In this document: positions 1 to 8,539 of the stretch, piece after piece
Numbering within the stretch: the first letter of the stretch is position 1
Layout: each line of letters starts with the position of its first letter
From: Romboutsia lituseburensis
GTDB taxonomy: Bacteria > Bacillota > Clostridia > Peptostreptococcales > Peptostreptococcaceae
Assembly (NCBI RefSeq): GCF_024723825.1
Contig: NZ_JANQBQ010000001.1
Span: 2,356,001-2,420,000, forward strand
Length of the DNA stretch: 64,000 bases
Direction of reading: 5' to 3'
The notes under the pieces: model-generated
What the model saw: only the letters and a program-made list of their open reading frames with translations
Database searches by the model: none
What the model was told of the DNA's origin: nothing
Program-made: the position numbers and the translations under genes

Positions 1-1
1 C

Positions 2-421
2 TTTACAGGGTGCTACAACTATATGCCGTTCTTTAAAATATTTAATTTCTATTTCACCATTACTTAAAATCTCTCTAGAATTTTTAACACTATCATTTAA
101 TTTATCTATATTTTGTATTACCTCTTCCATTTTTTTTATATTTTCCTTAGCCTCTTTCTTCTTTATATCTAAAAATTCCAATAATTTTTCTGTATCACAT
201 TCTTTAAAGATTTCTTGCAGTTCTGATATGCTAGTTCCTAAAGCCCTGCACCCCTTAATTACATCTATATAAATAAATTGTTCAATTGAATAGTATCTAT
301 ATCCTGTTGTTCCATCTATATATTTAGGTATAAGTATTCCCATTTTATGATAATATCTTAAAGCTTTTATAGTAATTTCTTTTATTTTTGAAACCTCACC
401 AATAGAAAATAAACTTTTCAT
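2..421 (-). CDS. MerR-family transcriptional regulator, 3' end outside window
   Basis: The first 140 codons of a MerR regulator read leftward from an ATG at 421; the gene runs off the window edge. The N-terminus (MKSLFSIGEVSKIKEITIKA, then LRYYHKMGILIP and a GYRYYS turn) is the classic MerR winged-helix domain, about residues 1-70. A dimerising coiled coil follows (about 75-120, rich in K and E, with IKKMEEVIQNIDKLN). The last visible residues (EIEIKYFKERHIVVAPCK) look like the start of a GyrI/BmrR-type effector-binding domain, so a multidrug or small-molecule sensor is likelier than a metal sensor. It is divergent from the acetyltransferase gene at 552, with a MerR-type operator between them, which suggests it controls that gene. 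The ligand cannot be read from the sequence. Confidence 0.88.
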   Translation of the reverse strand, partial: MKSLFSIGEVSKIKEITIKALRYYHKMGILIPKYIDGTTGYRYYSIEQFIYIDVIKGCRALGTSISELQEIFKECDTEKLLEFLDIKKKEAKENIKKMEEVIQNIDKLNDSVKNSREILSNGEIEIKYFKERHIVVAPCK

Positions 422-455
422 ACTACCCACTTCCTTAGTATTTTATAAATTATTA

Positions 456-489
456 TTGACTCTCCTTTTAGGGGAGACCTTACTATAAT
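456..489 (+). promoter_or_regulatory. MerR-type promoter/operator with long spacer
   Basis: A -35 TTGACT (456-461) is followed 19 bp later by TACTAT (481-486), overlapping a TATAAT at 484-489. The spacer contains the inverted repeat CTCCTTTTAGGGGAG (462-476). An over-long spacer with a dyad inside it is the hallmark of promoters activated by DNA distortion by MerR-family proteins (BmrR, BltR). It points rightward to the acetyltransferase gene. Confidence 0.75.
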
Positions 490-551
490 TATAAGATATT
501 TAAACAAAATATGATTTAAAAATTTATATATATAGAAAGGTGATTTAAGAT

Positions 552-1181
552 ATGGAAAAAGTAATGTATAGAGAGTTAGCTAAAAGTGATTATGAGCAAA
601 TAAAAAAACTTATTTGTGATGCATTTGGTTTCAGTGATTTTCTTAAAGATGAAAAGTTATTAGACTTGGTTTTAACTATATATTTAGAAGGATGTATTTT
701 AGATAGTACTTATAGCAGAGTAGCGGTAAAAAACGATAAAGTTATAGGAATAATCCTAGGAAAGTCAGATCAAGATAAAAATAAAATTAGAAAATTTCAT
801 AATAGCTTAAATTTCTTAACTACAGGAGCTAAACTTATGCTATCTAGTAGAAAAAATAAACACTCTTTAAAAGAATTTTCTAAGATTAAAGATACTTATA
901 AAGAAATAATCGCAGGAAAAGAAAAAGATTTTCAAGGTTGTATTCAACTATTTATTGTTTCACAAGAATCTAGAGGTCTTGGAGTCGGTAAAACTTTAGT
1001 ATCTCAATTATTTAACTATATGAAAAATACAAATGTAAATTCTTTATATCTATATACTGACACTAGATGTAATTATGGTTTTTATGATAGCCAAAACTTT
1101 AAACGTATTAATGAGAAAAACATCTATTTTGAATCATTTAAGACTAACCTTAGTGTATTTTTATATGGATATAAATTTTAA
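552..1181 (+). CDS. GNAT-family N-acetyltransferase
   Basis: A 209-residue GNAT acetyltransferase, predicted to move an acetyl group from acetyl-CoA to an amine. The acetyl-CoA motif A is visible at residues 135-150 (IVSQESRGLGVGKTLVSQLF; R141-G-L-G-V-G146), preceded by the usual strand (CIQLFIV). The C-terminal part (YTDTRCNYGFYDSQNFKRIN) is the typical motif B region. The insert of about 50 residues between the first strands and motif A is longer than in minimal GNATs. The start has an AGAAAGGTGATT ribosome site. The MerR-type promoter upstream suggests inducible expression, perhaps against a drug or toxic amine; the substrate is unknown. Confidence 0.85.
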   Translation: MEKVMYRELAKSDYEQIKKLICDAFGFSDFLKDEKLLDLVLTIYLEGCILDSTYSRVAVKNDKVIGIILGKSDQDKNKIRKFHNSLNFLTTGAKLMLSSRKNKHSLKEFSKIKDTYKEIIAGKEKDFQGCIQLFIVSQESRGLGVGKTLVSQLFNYMKNTNVNSLYLYTDTRCNYGFYDSQNFKRINEKNIYFESFKTNLSVFLYGYKF

Positions 1182-1190
1182 TTATAAAAA

Positions 1191-1226
1191 TAAAGAGGGA
1201 AGGTATTATTCCCCCTTTCCTCTTTT
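1191..1226. terminator. Bidirectional terminator between convergent genes
   Basis: An imperfect stem (AAAGAGGGAAGG against CCCCCTTTCCTCTTT) with a short TATTATT loop lies between the acetyltransferase stop and the stop of the convergent PotD-like gene, with T- and A-rich tails on both sides. Confidence 0.6.
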
Positions 1227-1228
1227 AC

Positions 1229-2284
1229 TTAGTTGCTTGATTTTATAACTGTCCATGCCTCATCATATATTTTTTTAACATCCATAGGGAAATCCGTATA
1301 GATTTCGCATCTATCCATTATTTCTTTAGGCATATATGCATTTGGATTATTTTTTACATTTTCTGGTTGTTCTTCTCTAGCTTCTTTATTTGGAGTAGTA
1401 TATCCTATTTCATCAGCTATTCTTAACGCACTTTCTTTATCACTTACAAAATTTATAAACTTCTCAGCACCTTCAATATTTTCCGCATTATTAGGTATGC
1501 ATAAACTATCAATCCAGAAGTTTGCACCTTCTTTTGGTACTACATAAGTTAAATTAGGATATTCATCTTGAAGATTTAATCCTTCCCCAGACCAAATCAT
1601 ATTTATATCAGATTCACCTGCTGGAATCATAGTTGTACCATTATCAACTCCATAAATTGGATTTACTAATTTTCTTTGATTTAACAATAATTTTTTGGCT
1701 TCTTCAATTTCCTTTGGATCAGTTGTATTTAAAGAATATCCTAATTTCTTTAAAGCCGCTCCCATCGTATCTCTATAAGTGTCAAACATAAATATCTTAT
1801 CTTTATATTTTTCATCCCATAGTATATCCCAGCTATCTACTTTTTCTTTTACTACATCTTTATTATAAATAAGCCCTACTGTTCCAAACATATAAGGAAC
1901 TGAGTATTTATTCCCTGGATCTATTTCTAAGTTTAAGTACTCTTCATCCATTTGAGATATATTAGGAATATTATCTTTATTCAAAGTTCTAACAAGCTTC
2001 TTTTCAATCATTCTAGGCATCAGAGCATCTGATACTAAAATAACATCATATTTTACTCCGCCCTTACTGATTTTTTGATACATTGTTTCCATATCATCAA
2101 AAGTTTCAACATTAACTTTTATACCGTATTGCTTTTCAAATTCTTTTAAAGTTTCCTCGTCTATGTTTTCTCCATAGTTAAGAAAGTTTATTTTTTCAGA
2201 AGACTGTTTACCACATCCTACAAAAAATACACTTATCATTAATATACAAATCGATAAACTTAATAATTTTAATATTTTATTCAT
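1229..2284 (-). CDS. potD: PotD-like polyamine (spermidine/putrescine) ABC transporter substrate-binding lipoprotein
   Basis: A 351-residue extracellular solute-binding lipoprotein. The first ATG with a good ribosome site (AGAAAGGAATTATA) is at 2284, giving MNKILKLLSLSICILMISVF and a lipobox ending in Cys24. The mature part begins INFLNYGENIDEETLKEFEK and carries YDVILVSDALMPRMIEK, SVPYMFGTVGLIYNK and MIWSGEGLNLQDEYPNLTYV, typical of the PotD/PotF family. Lipid anchoring to the outer face of the membrane is expected. The family binds spermidine or putrescine for PotABC. No potA, potB or potC gene is next to it here, so it is an orphan receptor in this window; it may serve a transporter encoded elsewhere. 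Specificity is inferred from family likeness only. Confidence 0.85.
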   Translation of the reverse strand: MNKILKLLSLSICILMISVFFVGCGKQSSEKINFLNYGENIDEETLKEFEKQYGIKVNVETFDDMETMYQKISKGGVKYDVILVSDALMPRMIEKKLVRTLNKDNIPNISQMDEEYLNLEIDPGNKYSVPYMFGTVGLIYNKDVVKEKVDSWDILWDEKYKDKIFMFDTYRDTMGAALKKLGYSLNTTDPKEIEEAKKLLLNQRKLVNPIYGVDNGTTMIPAGESDINMIWSGEGLNLQDEYPNLTYVVPKEGANFWIDSLCIPNNAENIEGAEKFINFVSDKESALRIADEIGYTTPNKEAREEQPENVKNNPNAYMPKEIMDRCEIYTDFPMDVKKIYDEAWTVIKSSN

Positions 2285-2412
2285 ATTATAATTCCTTTCT
2301 GCTTTTTCGATTATTCTAATACCCAAAATTAGTCATTAGAAATCTATTTTATTTATGCCATCGTATATTTTATAATAACCCAATTCTTGATATAATTAGT
2401 AATCATCAAAAT

Positions 2413-2964
2413 TTAACCTTCTATTTCTGCATAAATTTGCTGACCTTTTTGAATTAATTTATCAAATGTTGTTTGCTTAAATCCTAATTCTACTGATTTT
2501 TGATAAAATATTTCTGCTAGTTCTATATTTCCTTTTATACATTCTACTAAACTAAGGTTAAAATATGGTATTGGATATAATAAATCTAATTTTATTGCTT
2601 GCTGAAAGCAAGTTTCTGCTGACTTTAGATTTCCTAGCTCTAGATATGCTGACCCTAAATTATTTAAAGTCATTGCTTCTATATCCTTACTGTAAACTGC
2701 TCCAGAAAGATGTATTAACTTCTTCTTCCAAGTATTTTGCCTTATATCCTCTAAAAATATTTTATTATATTTAATACTCTCTTTATAATTTTTTCTATCT
2801 AATAATTTTCTTCCTCTAAATTGATTTTTATAATAATATCCTTGAACTCTTCCTGGAATTAATAAAAATATAAATATAAAAGGAATTAATATTGGAATAT
2901 TATATTCACATAAAGTTATAATTACCAACGTACAAATAAAAATCCAAACTACTATAGTTAACAT
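2413..2964 (-). CDS. TPR-repeat protein with N-terminal membrane segments
   Basis: A protein of about 183 residues. Residues 1-45 form one or two hydrophobic segments (LTIVVWIFICTLVIITL and ILIPFIFIFLLIPG); the rest is a soluble domain with two tetratricopeptide-like repeats (AMTLNNLGSAYLELGNLKSA and PIPYFNLSLVECIKGNIELA). TPRs usually mediate protein-protein contacts. The ATG at 2964 has no ribosome site. A strong GAGGAGG at 3006-3012 sits 5 bases before an in-frame ATT at 3000, so translation may begin 12 codons upstream with a non-standard codon and a Lys/Arg-rich N-terminus. It lies 71 bp downstream of the next gene, probably in one operon. Function unknown. Confidence 0.7.
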   Translation of the reverse strand: MLTIVVWIFICTLVIITLCEYNIPILIPFIFIFLLIPGRVQGYYYKNQFRGRKLLDRKNYKESIKYNKIFLEDIRQNTWKKKLIHLSGAVYSKDIEAMTLNNLGSAYLELGNLKSAETCFQQAIKLDLLYPIPYFNLSLVECIKGNIELAEIFYQKSVELGFKQTTFDKLIQKGQQIYAEIEG

Positions 2965-3034
2965 ATATTTTATTTTTAATTTTTGACTTCTATTAATAAT
3001 ACTCGCCTCCTCTATATATTAATTAATATATTTC

Positions 3035-3658
3035 TTATTCTTCTATATATCTATCTCTAATGTATAAACCTTCTACGTTACAAATATATTCTACTATGTC
3101 TAAATTACCATTTTCACCTAAATATACATCACTATATAAACCATCTATATAAAATGCTATTTCTAAATCTAACATGTATACAGCTAAATTATTTCGTTCT
3201 CTTAATGCTAATTTGACTAATGCCCCTATAACTTTATAGTCAATATCAATACTATTCAAGTCAAATACATTATGTTTTATTTTATCAAGCATCTTTAATT
3301 CATCTCTTTTTAATACTTGTTTAAAATATTTTTTATGATCCTCATAACTAGACCCGCAAGATATTACTATATCATTACTACAATTCATCGTAAGCAATAA
3401 TGCTCTCAAGAACTTATCTTCTTGCATTAAGTAATTTTTTTTATTTTTTTCTAAATCCCAAAATACATCTAATATTTTATATGGTGAATTTAATTTCATT
3501 TTAGATGGAAAGCTATCTATTCCAAAATGCCTATTTTTTAATTTATTTTGGTCAGTTAACTCTATATCTATATCAATACAGTAATCAATTTCTTCATAAA
3601 AACAAAATCCTTCAAATGCTTGTTTTATTTTTTCTGATAAAATTTTATAATTACTCAT
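3035..3658 (-). CDS. Hypothetical protein, 207 residues
   Basis: I do not recognise this gene. It starts at an ATG at 3658 with a GGGGGAA ribosome site and encodes an acidic, soluble protein without signal peptide or membrane segment. Visible traits: a DIDIELTDQN strand near residue 30, FWDLEKNKKNYLMQEDKFLR near 70, and a Cys pair in the MNCSNDIVISCGSSYEDHKK stretch. Codon use and AT content match its neighbours. It probably shares a transcript with the downstream TPR protein, so the two may act together; no function can be given. Confidence 0.7.
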   Translation of the reverse strand: MSNYKILSEKIKQAFEGFCFYEEIDYCIDIDIELTDQNKLKNRHFGIDSFPSKMKLNSPYKILDVFWDLEKNKKNYLMQEDKFLRALLLTMNCSNDIVISCGSSYEDHKKYFKQVLKRDELKMLDKIKHNVFDLNSIDIDYKVIGALVKLALRERNNLAVYMLDLEIAFYIDGLYSDVYLGENGNLDIVEYICNVEGLYIRDRYIEE

Positions 3659-3812
3659 AATTTATATTCCCCCATTTTATCTTATAAGTCATTGTAACTC
3701 GTTTAGATAGTATTACATTTTTAAGAATTAAGTTCAATAAAATTTACCTGAATAGTCATTATTGAAGACTCAATAGTTAAAACACATACTTATAAATCTA
3801 TTAAACAACAAC

Positions 3813-3842
3813 AAGCCGTATCACTTATTTGTGATACGGCTT
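3813..3842. repeat. Hairpin repeat, att-like copy S4 / possible terminator
   Basis: A perfect 12-bp inverted repeat (AAGCCGTATCAC, loop TTATTT, GTGATACGGCTT) lies downstream of the thermolysin gene. Read on the minus strand it begins CCGTATCACAAATAAG, close to the 3' end of rlmH (CCGTATCATAAATAA). It is almost identical to the hairpin at 5955-5984, so the pair brackets the protease gene. It may act as the protease terminator, although the T-tract on that strand is weak. Confidence 0.7.
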
Positions 3843-3925
3843 TTCATAGATTACACATTTATGCATGTACTATTTATATTAATTTGATTTAAATATTTTT
3901 TATATAACATTACTTGTATATTAAA

Positions 3926-5464
3926 TTATTTTACACCAACTTCATTCCACGCAGCTTTAACAGCATCAGCGTCTTTTTGGCCATAAAGATCTTTTGCTGA
4001 TTGAATTAAAGCATGACTAGCATCTGAAAAGTTTGATTGTCTTGTTAAGTATTTAGTAAGAGCTCTATAATAAATTTGCTCTGATTTTTCTTTACCTAAT
4101 TTAGTGATAGTATTATATGCTGCTTTGTTAGGTATACCACTGTTTATATGAACTCCACCATTATCATATTTTATACTATAATTTTTATAGTCTTTCATAT
4201 GATCTGGTTGATCATATTTTTTAGGATCTTTTAAATCTCTTATAGCACTATTAGGTACTTTATATAAATCTTCTCCCATTGTCCAATCATCACTATCTAC
4301 AAAATATCCAAATACATCTGAGAAAGATTCATTTAATGCTCCTGGTTGGTACTTATAAACTAAATCCGCTGATGATGATGTAACTCCATGTGTTATCTCA
4401 TGTGCAATAATATCATCAGCTGCTGTAAAAGCATTTTCTGTTACCTGATCTCCATCTCCATAAATCATCTCTGCACCAGTCCAAGCTGCATTACTCCAAT
4501 TTCCTCCTGTCTCTGGATCAGGAACATGTACATAAGAATTTATATCTGATCCTTTTCCATCATAACTTTCTCTATTATGAACATCTTTATAGTATTGATA
4601 AACTTGATCTGTAAAGTAGTGAGCATCTACAGCTGCCTTAAATTTATCTTGATCAAAAAAGCTTTTTATATTTGAGATAAGGCTTCCAATTATGTTATCA
4701 CCTTGGAAAGATTCAAATCCCATAGTTCCTATCTTTCCTTTATGAGTAGTATCTAATAATACATACTTACCGTTATCTTCAGTCATTTTTAGAGGACTTT
4801 TAACTTGTCCATCTGAACCTATACCACTACCTGTTACTTGTGAAGCTTCTTCTAATACATTTTGCTTTTCAATTATATTACCATTTTCTGCATCTACTTT
4901 AATAATCCAGTGCGCTGCCTCTGGTAAAGTGTACGCTAGGTCTAAAGCATAAACTGCTCTATTTATTTTTTCATCAACAACAACTTTAGCATCCTGTACA
5001 GCATCTTTACCTGATAGGTTTTTAACTTCATCACGTGATTTTTCTATTGATTTAAAAGCTAATTCAATAGCTTTATCTTGATCTATTTTAGTTTCATTTT
5101 TAACTTCCAATTTCCCCTGGTCTAAATCTCCATTTACAAAAACAACATTTCCTGTCTTATCTGTATGTATTTTAACTTCAGCGGCTTCTGCAAAATATCC
5201 CTCTGCTTTAGGTTTTAAAGTATAATGCGTAAATCCTAAATCATCTTTTTCTTTTTTAACTAATTCATATTGATCTGCATTCTCTTTTACCTTATAATCA
5301 TCAGGCATATTTTTAAGCACATCATTTAAATCTTTGTCTGCCTTAACATTATATACTTGTGGTAACTCCTCTTTTGTTTGACTATCTGCATAACTTGCTG
5401 TTGGTGCTAAAATCCCACATGATAACCCTGCTATTGTTAAAATAGCTAAATTTCTTTTGAACAT
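3926..5464 (-). CDS. Thermolysin-family (M4) neutral metalloprotease, secreted
   Basis: A 512-residue secreted zinc endopeptidase of the bacillolysin/thermolysin family. Order of parts: signal peptide (MFKRNLAILTIAGLSCGILA, cleaved near Ala26), FTP and PepSY propeptide domains (about 30-205, acting as inhibitor and folding aid), then the M4 catalytic domain. The zinc site is complete: HEITH at 355-359, third ligand Glu379 in GALNESFSDVFG (20 residues on, as in thermolysin), and the catalytic His439 in DNGGVHINSG. Length matches the family (500-550). The ATG at 5464 follows an AAGGGGATGG ribosome site. It stands alone between two near-identical hairpins with 570 bp of upstream DNA, so it is probably monocistronic and separately regulated. 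Expected role: extracellular protein breakdown, possibly virulence. Confidence 0.96.
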   Translation of the reverse strand: MFKRNLAILTIAGLSCGILAPTASYADSQTKEELPQVYNVKADKDLNDVLKNMPDDYKVKENADQYELVKKEKDDLGFTHYTLKPKAEGYFAEAAEVKIHTDKTGNVVFVNGDLDQGKLEVKNETKIDQDKAIELAFKSIEKSRDEVKNLSGKDAVQDAKVVVDEKINRAVYALDLAYTLPEAAHWIIKVDAENGNIIEKQNVLEEASQVTGSGIGSDGQVKSPLKMTEDNGKYVLLDTTHKGKIGTMGFESFQGDNIIGSLISNIKSFFDQDKFKAAVDAHYFTDQVYQYYKDVHNRESYDGKGSDINSYVHVPDPETGGNWSNAAWTGAEMIYGDGDQVTENAFTAADDIIAHEITHGVTSSSADLVYKYQPGALNESFSDVFGYFVDSDDWTMGEDLYKVPNSAIRDLKDPKKYDQPDHMKDYKNYSIKYDNGGVHINSGIPNKAAYNTITKLGKEKSEQIYYRALTKYLTRQSNFSDASHALIQSAKDLYGQKDADAVKAAWNEVGVK

Positions 5465-5954
5465 TAAAACCCATCCCCTTTTCTTGTTATTTTTTTAACT
5501 AATTAATTATGTAAAAAATATCAACCTTATACTTAAATAACATTAAGTTTAAGAGGGCGCTAATATTAGTCAAGCATAAGATTGTTTTGAACTTCTTTAT
5601 GTGTCTTAGCAATTTCAGATAAATACTTTCATAATAAAATCATTTATATTTAACGTAAACACTGATTATATCAGCTTTACAAATAATAAATTATAATTTG
5701 AAAATCGTATATTTATTTTGATAAAAATTATTGAGGTTTAAAGATTTGTCATAGATTAAAATTGATTATGTATATAAATTGGTTTTGTTACTTTTAAATA
5801 TAATTATGTTAATTCTTTAACTATGATAGTATCTGTATATAGTTAGATTGTCAACTATATTTTTGGAAATTTTTAGAAAACTAACTTTTTTCTATATATA
5901 CTGTATTTTTAATAGATTTAGTCTATATAAATTAATCATGAAAAATCACATAAA
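5465..5954. other. Gene-free AT-rich interval upstream of the protease
   Basis: About 490 bp without a supportable open reading frame. It must hold the protease promoter (minus strand), but several AT-rich hexamer pairs are possible and none stands out. No clear operator dyad or RNA structure was seen before the hairpin at 5955. Confidence 0.5.
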
Positions 5955-5984
5955 AAACCGTATCACTTACTTGTGATACGGTTT
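5955..5984 (-). repeat. Hairpin repeat, att-like copy S3, also terminator of the TelA operon
   Basis: A perfect 12-bp inverted repeat (AAACCGTATCAC, loop TTACTT, GTGATACGGTTT). On the minus strand the stem is followed by TTTTTTA, so it is a good intrinsic terminator for the TelA-like gene ending at 6033. The same strand reads CCGTATCACAAGTAAG, resembling the rlmH 3' end. Stem and loop differ from the hairpin at 3813-3842 by only three bases. Confidence 0.8.
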
Positions 5985-6032
5985 ATATCAAATGCTTATT
6001 TTGTTGGTTTATTTATATAATTTAAATACATA

Positions 6033-7181
6033 CTAATATTTAAAATCTAAAAGTTTATTTTTTAATTGATTTTCAATATTTATTAATTCTGCTTCAGCTT
6101 CTCTACGTTTTTGACGTCCTTCTGTTTGTATATTAAGTATTTCATCAAGAGTTGAAATTAATGATTCATTCGTAGCTCTAAGTGTTTCAATATCAACAAT
6201 TCCTCTTTCAGACTCTTTTGCAGTTTCTATAGTTGAAGTTTTTAATATTTCTGCATTTTTGCGTAAAAGTTCATTTGTCATATCTGTTACTTCTCTTTGA
6301 ACTCTTGCAGCATTAGCCGCATGGGCAACTCCAAGTGATAAAACCATTTGATTTTTCCAAAGTGGAATAGTATTTATAATCGTAGATTGTATTTTTTCAG
6401 ACATCAATGAATCATTATTTTGAATTAAACGAATTTGAGGAGCCATTTGTAAAGAAATCATTTTAGTTAATTCTAAATCATGAATTTTCTTTTCAAATCG
6501 ATTACAAAGAGCAACAAAATCATTTAATTCCTGAGCATCCTGAGGGTTACCACTATTTTTTGCTTTTTCCTGTAATTTAGGAAGTTCTTCTTTTTCTAGT
6601 TTTTGAAGTTTCTTTTTCCCCGCTAATATATACATATAAAGCTCTTTAAAATATGCCTTATTTATTTCATACATCTTATCTAGCATAGCAATATCTTTTA
6701 AAAGCTGTATTTGATGTGCTTCAAGAATGTTACACATTTTCCCTATATTATTATCTACATCCTCATATTTTATTTTCATTTGCGAAATCTTATCTTTACC
6801 TTTTTTAAAAATACCTAAAATTCCTTTTTTCTCTTCAGATTCTTCAAAGTTCTTTAATTCATGAACTACGCTAGATAGTATTTCTCCAATTTCACCTAAA
6901 TCTTTAGTTTTTACATTATTCAATGCCGATTGTGAAAAATCAGAAATTTTCTTTTGAGCACCTGCTCCATATTGTAAAATAGAATTTGAATTATTTATCT
7001 GTATTTTATCTACAAATTGATCAACCATTTTTTGTTCTTCTTCTGTAAGTTGAATTTCATTAATTATTTTTTCTTCTGTTTTTTCTTCTTTTACTTTTAT
7101 ATCAACTACTTCCTCTTGGAATGGTTTAAAAGTTAATTCTGGTTTTATATCAATAGATTCTCCTTTGAATTCATCATTCAT
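6033..7181 (-). CDS. TelA/KlaA/YaaN-family (toxic anion resistance) protein
   Basis: A 382-residue cytoplasmic, mostly helical protein of the TelA family. After an acidic, low-complexity start of about 60 residues, the family features follow: FVDKIQINNSNSILQYGAGA, QKKISDFSQSALNNVKTKDLG, LEAHQIQLLKDIAMLDKMYEIN, ALNDF-like ELNDFVALCNRFEKKIHDLE and SLGVAHAANAARVQREVTDMTNEL. TelA was named for tellurite resistance, but in Bacillus its homologue YaaN is encoded with XpaC, and the true function is unsettled (envelope stress). Here too it follows an XpaC-like gene, 26 bp downstream, with a GGGAGGT ribosome site. A terminator hairpin lies 50 bp past the stop. Confidence 0.9.
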   Translation of the reverse strand: MNDEFKGESIDIKPELTFKPFQEEVVDIKVKEEKTEEKIINEIQLTEEEQKMVDQFVDKIQINNSNSILQYGAGAQKKISDFSQSALNNVKTKDLGEIGEILSSVVHELKNFEESEEKKGILGIFKKGKDKISQMKIKYEDVDNNIGKMCNILEAHQIQLLKDIAMLDKMYEINKAYFKELYMYILAGKKKLQKLEKEELPKLQEKAKNSGNPQDAQELNDFVALCNRFEKKIHDLELTKMISLQMAPQIRLIQNNDSLMSEKIQSTIINTIPLWKNQMVLSLGVAHAANAARVQREVTDMTNELLRKNAEILKTSTIETAKESERGIVDIETLRATNESLISTLDEILNIQTEGRQKRREAEAELINIENQLKNKLLDFKY

Positions 7182-7207
7182 TTTAATACCTCCCTTTTAT
7201 TTAAAAC

Positions 7208-8353
7208 TTACTTTTTAAAATCATCTTCTACTAATCCCTCTTGTTTAAATAATGTTTTAAGAACAGAAATATCTGTAGAAACATCTAAAACAACATCTTC
7301 AAATAAATCATCTAATAAATTTTCAAAAGCGGTATTAATGAGATCAATACTCTTTTCAATTTCTATTTTAGCATTTTCTATATTCTCGCCTTGAATTAAT
7401 TGATTATTTATATCTTTGTATGAATTAATTAATTTTATAGTAATAGGAAGATAATGATTTATAAATTTATTAACTTCTTGTATCTTTTTAGGATTCTTTT
7501 CAACCTGACTAAGTATTTGATTTGCAATATTTCCTAATTTATCTAACTTTATAGCTATCTCTTCTTTATAAAGATCATTTCTTATTTGTTTTATTTGTTC
7601 AATATAACTTCTTCCTACTCTGATAATAGATTCTTTTTCTTCTTTTTCTGAATTATATATTTCTTCATTTGATTTTTCATTATTAATTTCTTTAGCTATT
7701 TGTTGTTTTTTTAAATTTAAATAGTCACTATAGACTTCATTATTTAACATAAAATAAGTTTTTTCTTCATCTATATGTCCTTCTAAAAACATACCTAAGT
7801 TAATCATTTTATTTAAATCTTTAATAACAAAACTCTCTTTTTCTTTAGAAAATTTCGCTAAATCACTAATTAAAAAATAACTATTATTGTCAATAAATCT
7901 TACATACTTTTTAAAACGCTTTACTCTTTTTCTTAAAGTAATTCCCCTTAACAATAAACCTAAACTTACTGCAAAGAATAAAAATACAATTGCCAAAATA
8001 ATATTGCTGCTTATTATAACAACACTACTAAATAACATCTTAAATACTAGAGTTGTTAGCACTGAAAACCCAAAAACTAAACTTCCAATCACTCCGAATA
8101 ATATATAAAGTATCCCTGATATACTTCCAGCTGGTCTTTTACTGATATATGCTGATACATCATTTTTAGATTTTCTATTTAAAATCATATATTTTTCACT
8201 ATATCCATTAAACTTTGATTTAAATTGATTTAAGGTATCCTCAGTTTTATCGGTAATATCCCTTTTCAAATTAGCAAAATCTATTGCTTTAAGTGCATTG
8301 CTAACTGTAGACATAATTTGATCTTCTAAATCAGAAAAATCCTTTTTATTCAT
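7208..8353 (-). CDS. XpaC-like (5-bromo-4-chloroindolyl phosphate hydrolysis family) membrane protein
   Basis: A 381-residue protein with a soluble N-terminus (1-70), two membrane segments (about 79-103 and 108-135, separated by a short turn) and a C-terminal cytoplasmic helical domain of 240 residues with KDLNKMINLGMFLEGHIDEE, a winged-helix-like stretch that recurs in XpaC proteins. Bacillus xpaC was named from indolyl phosphate hydrolysis, but no phosphatase motif is visible here. It is first in a two-gene operon with the TelA-like gene, the same order as xpaC-yaaN in Bacillus. Family assignment rests on architecture and neighbourhood. The ATG at 8353 has a GGAGGCAAGATA ribosome site. Confidence 0.78.
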   Translation of the reverse strand: MNKKDFSDLEDQIMSTVSNALKAIDFANLKRDITDKTEDTLNQFKSKFNGYSEKYMILNRKSKNDVSAYISKRPAGSISGILYILFGVIGSLVFGFSVLTTLVFKMLFSSVVIISSNIILAIVFLFFAVSLGLLLRGITLRKRVKRFKKYVRFIDNNSYFLISDLAKFSKEKESFVIKDLNKMINLGMFLEGHIDEEKTYFMLNNEVYSDYLNLKKQQIAKEINNEKSNEEIYNSEKEEKESIIRVGRSYIEQIKQIRNDLYKEEIAIKLDKLGNIANQILSQVEKNPKKIQEVNKFINHYLPITIKLINSYKDINNQLIQGENIENAKIEIEKSIDLINTAFENLLDDLFEDVVLDVSTDISVLKTLFKQEGLVEDDFKK

Positions 8354-8500
8354 TATCTTGCCTCCAGATTATTTTTATTATAATTAACATAAACCTAGAT
8401 ATATACTATTATGTTAATATTTTAAGTTTATTATATCTTATAATTTAGCTAATTGTAACCGCTAACTTATAAGGAATATAATACCTATATTTTATGAATA

Positions 8501-8518
8501 CATTATCACTTATGATAC
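8501..8518 (-). repeat. att-like sequence S2b
   Basis: The minus strand reads GTATCATAAGTGATAATG, an imperfect palindrome (TATCA/TGATA) that shares GTATCATAA with the 3' end of rlmH (12250-12264) and the TATCATAA core known from staphylococcal SCC attachment sites. Confidence 0.5.
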
Positions 8519-8539
8519 ATTAGTTTTAATTATAAAAAC

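Noticed and set aside
5030-5042. TCACGTGA within the protease gene as a parS core.
   Set aside because: Only the central 8 bases match; the flanks do not fit TGTT...AACA and it lies in conserved coding sequence.
3813-5984. CRISPR-like reading of the repeated GTGATACGG hairpins.
   Set aside because: There are only two full copies 2.1 kb apart, with no regular spacers and no cas genes.
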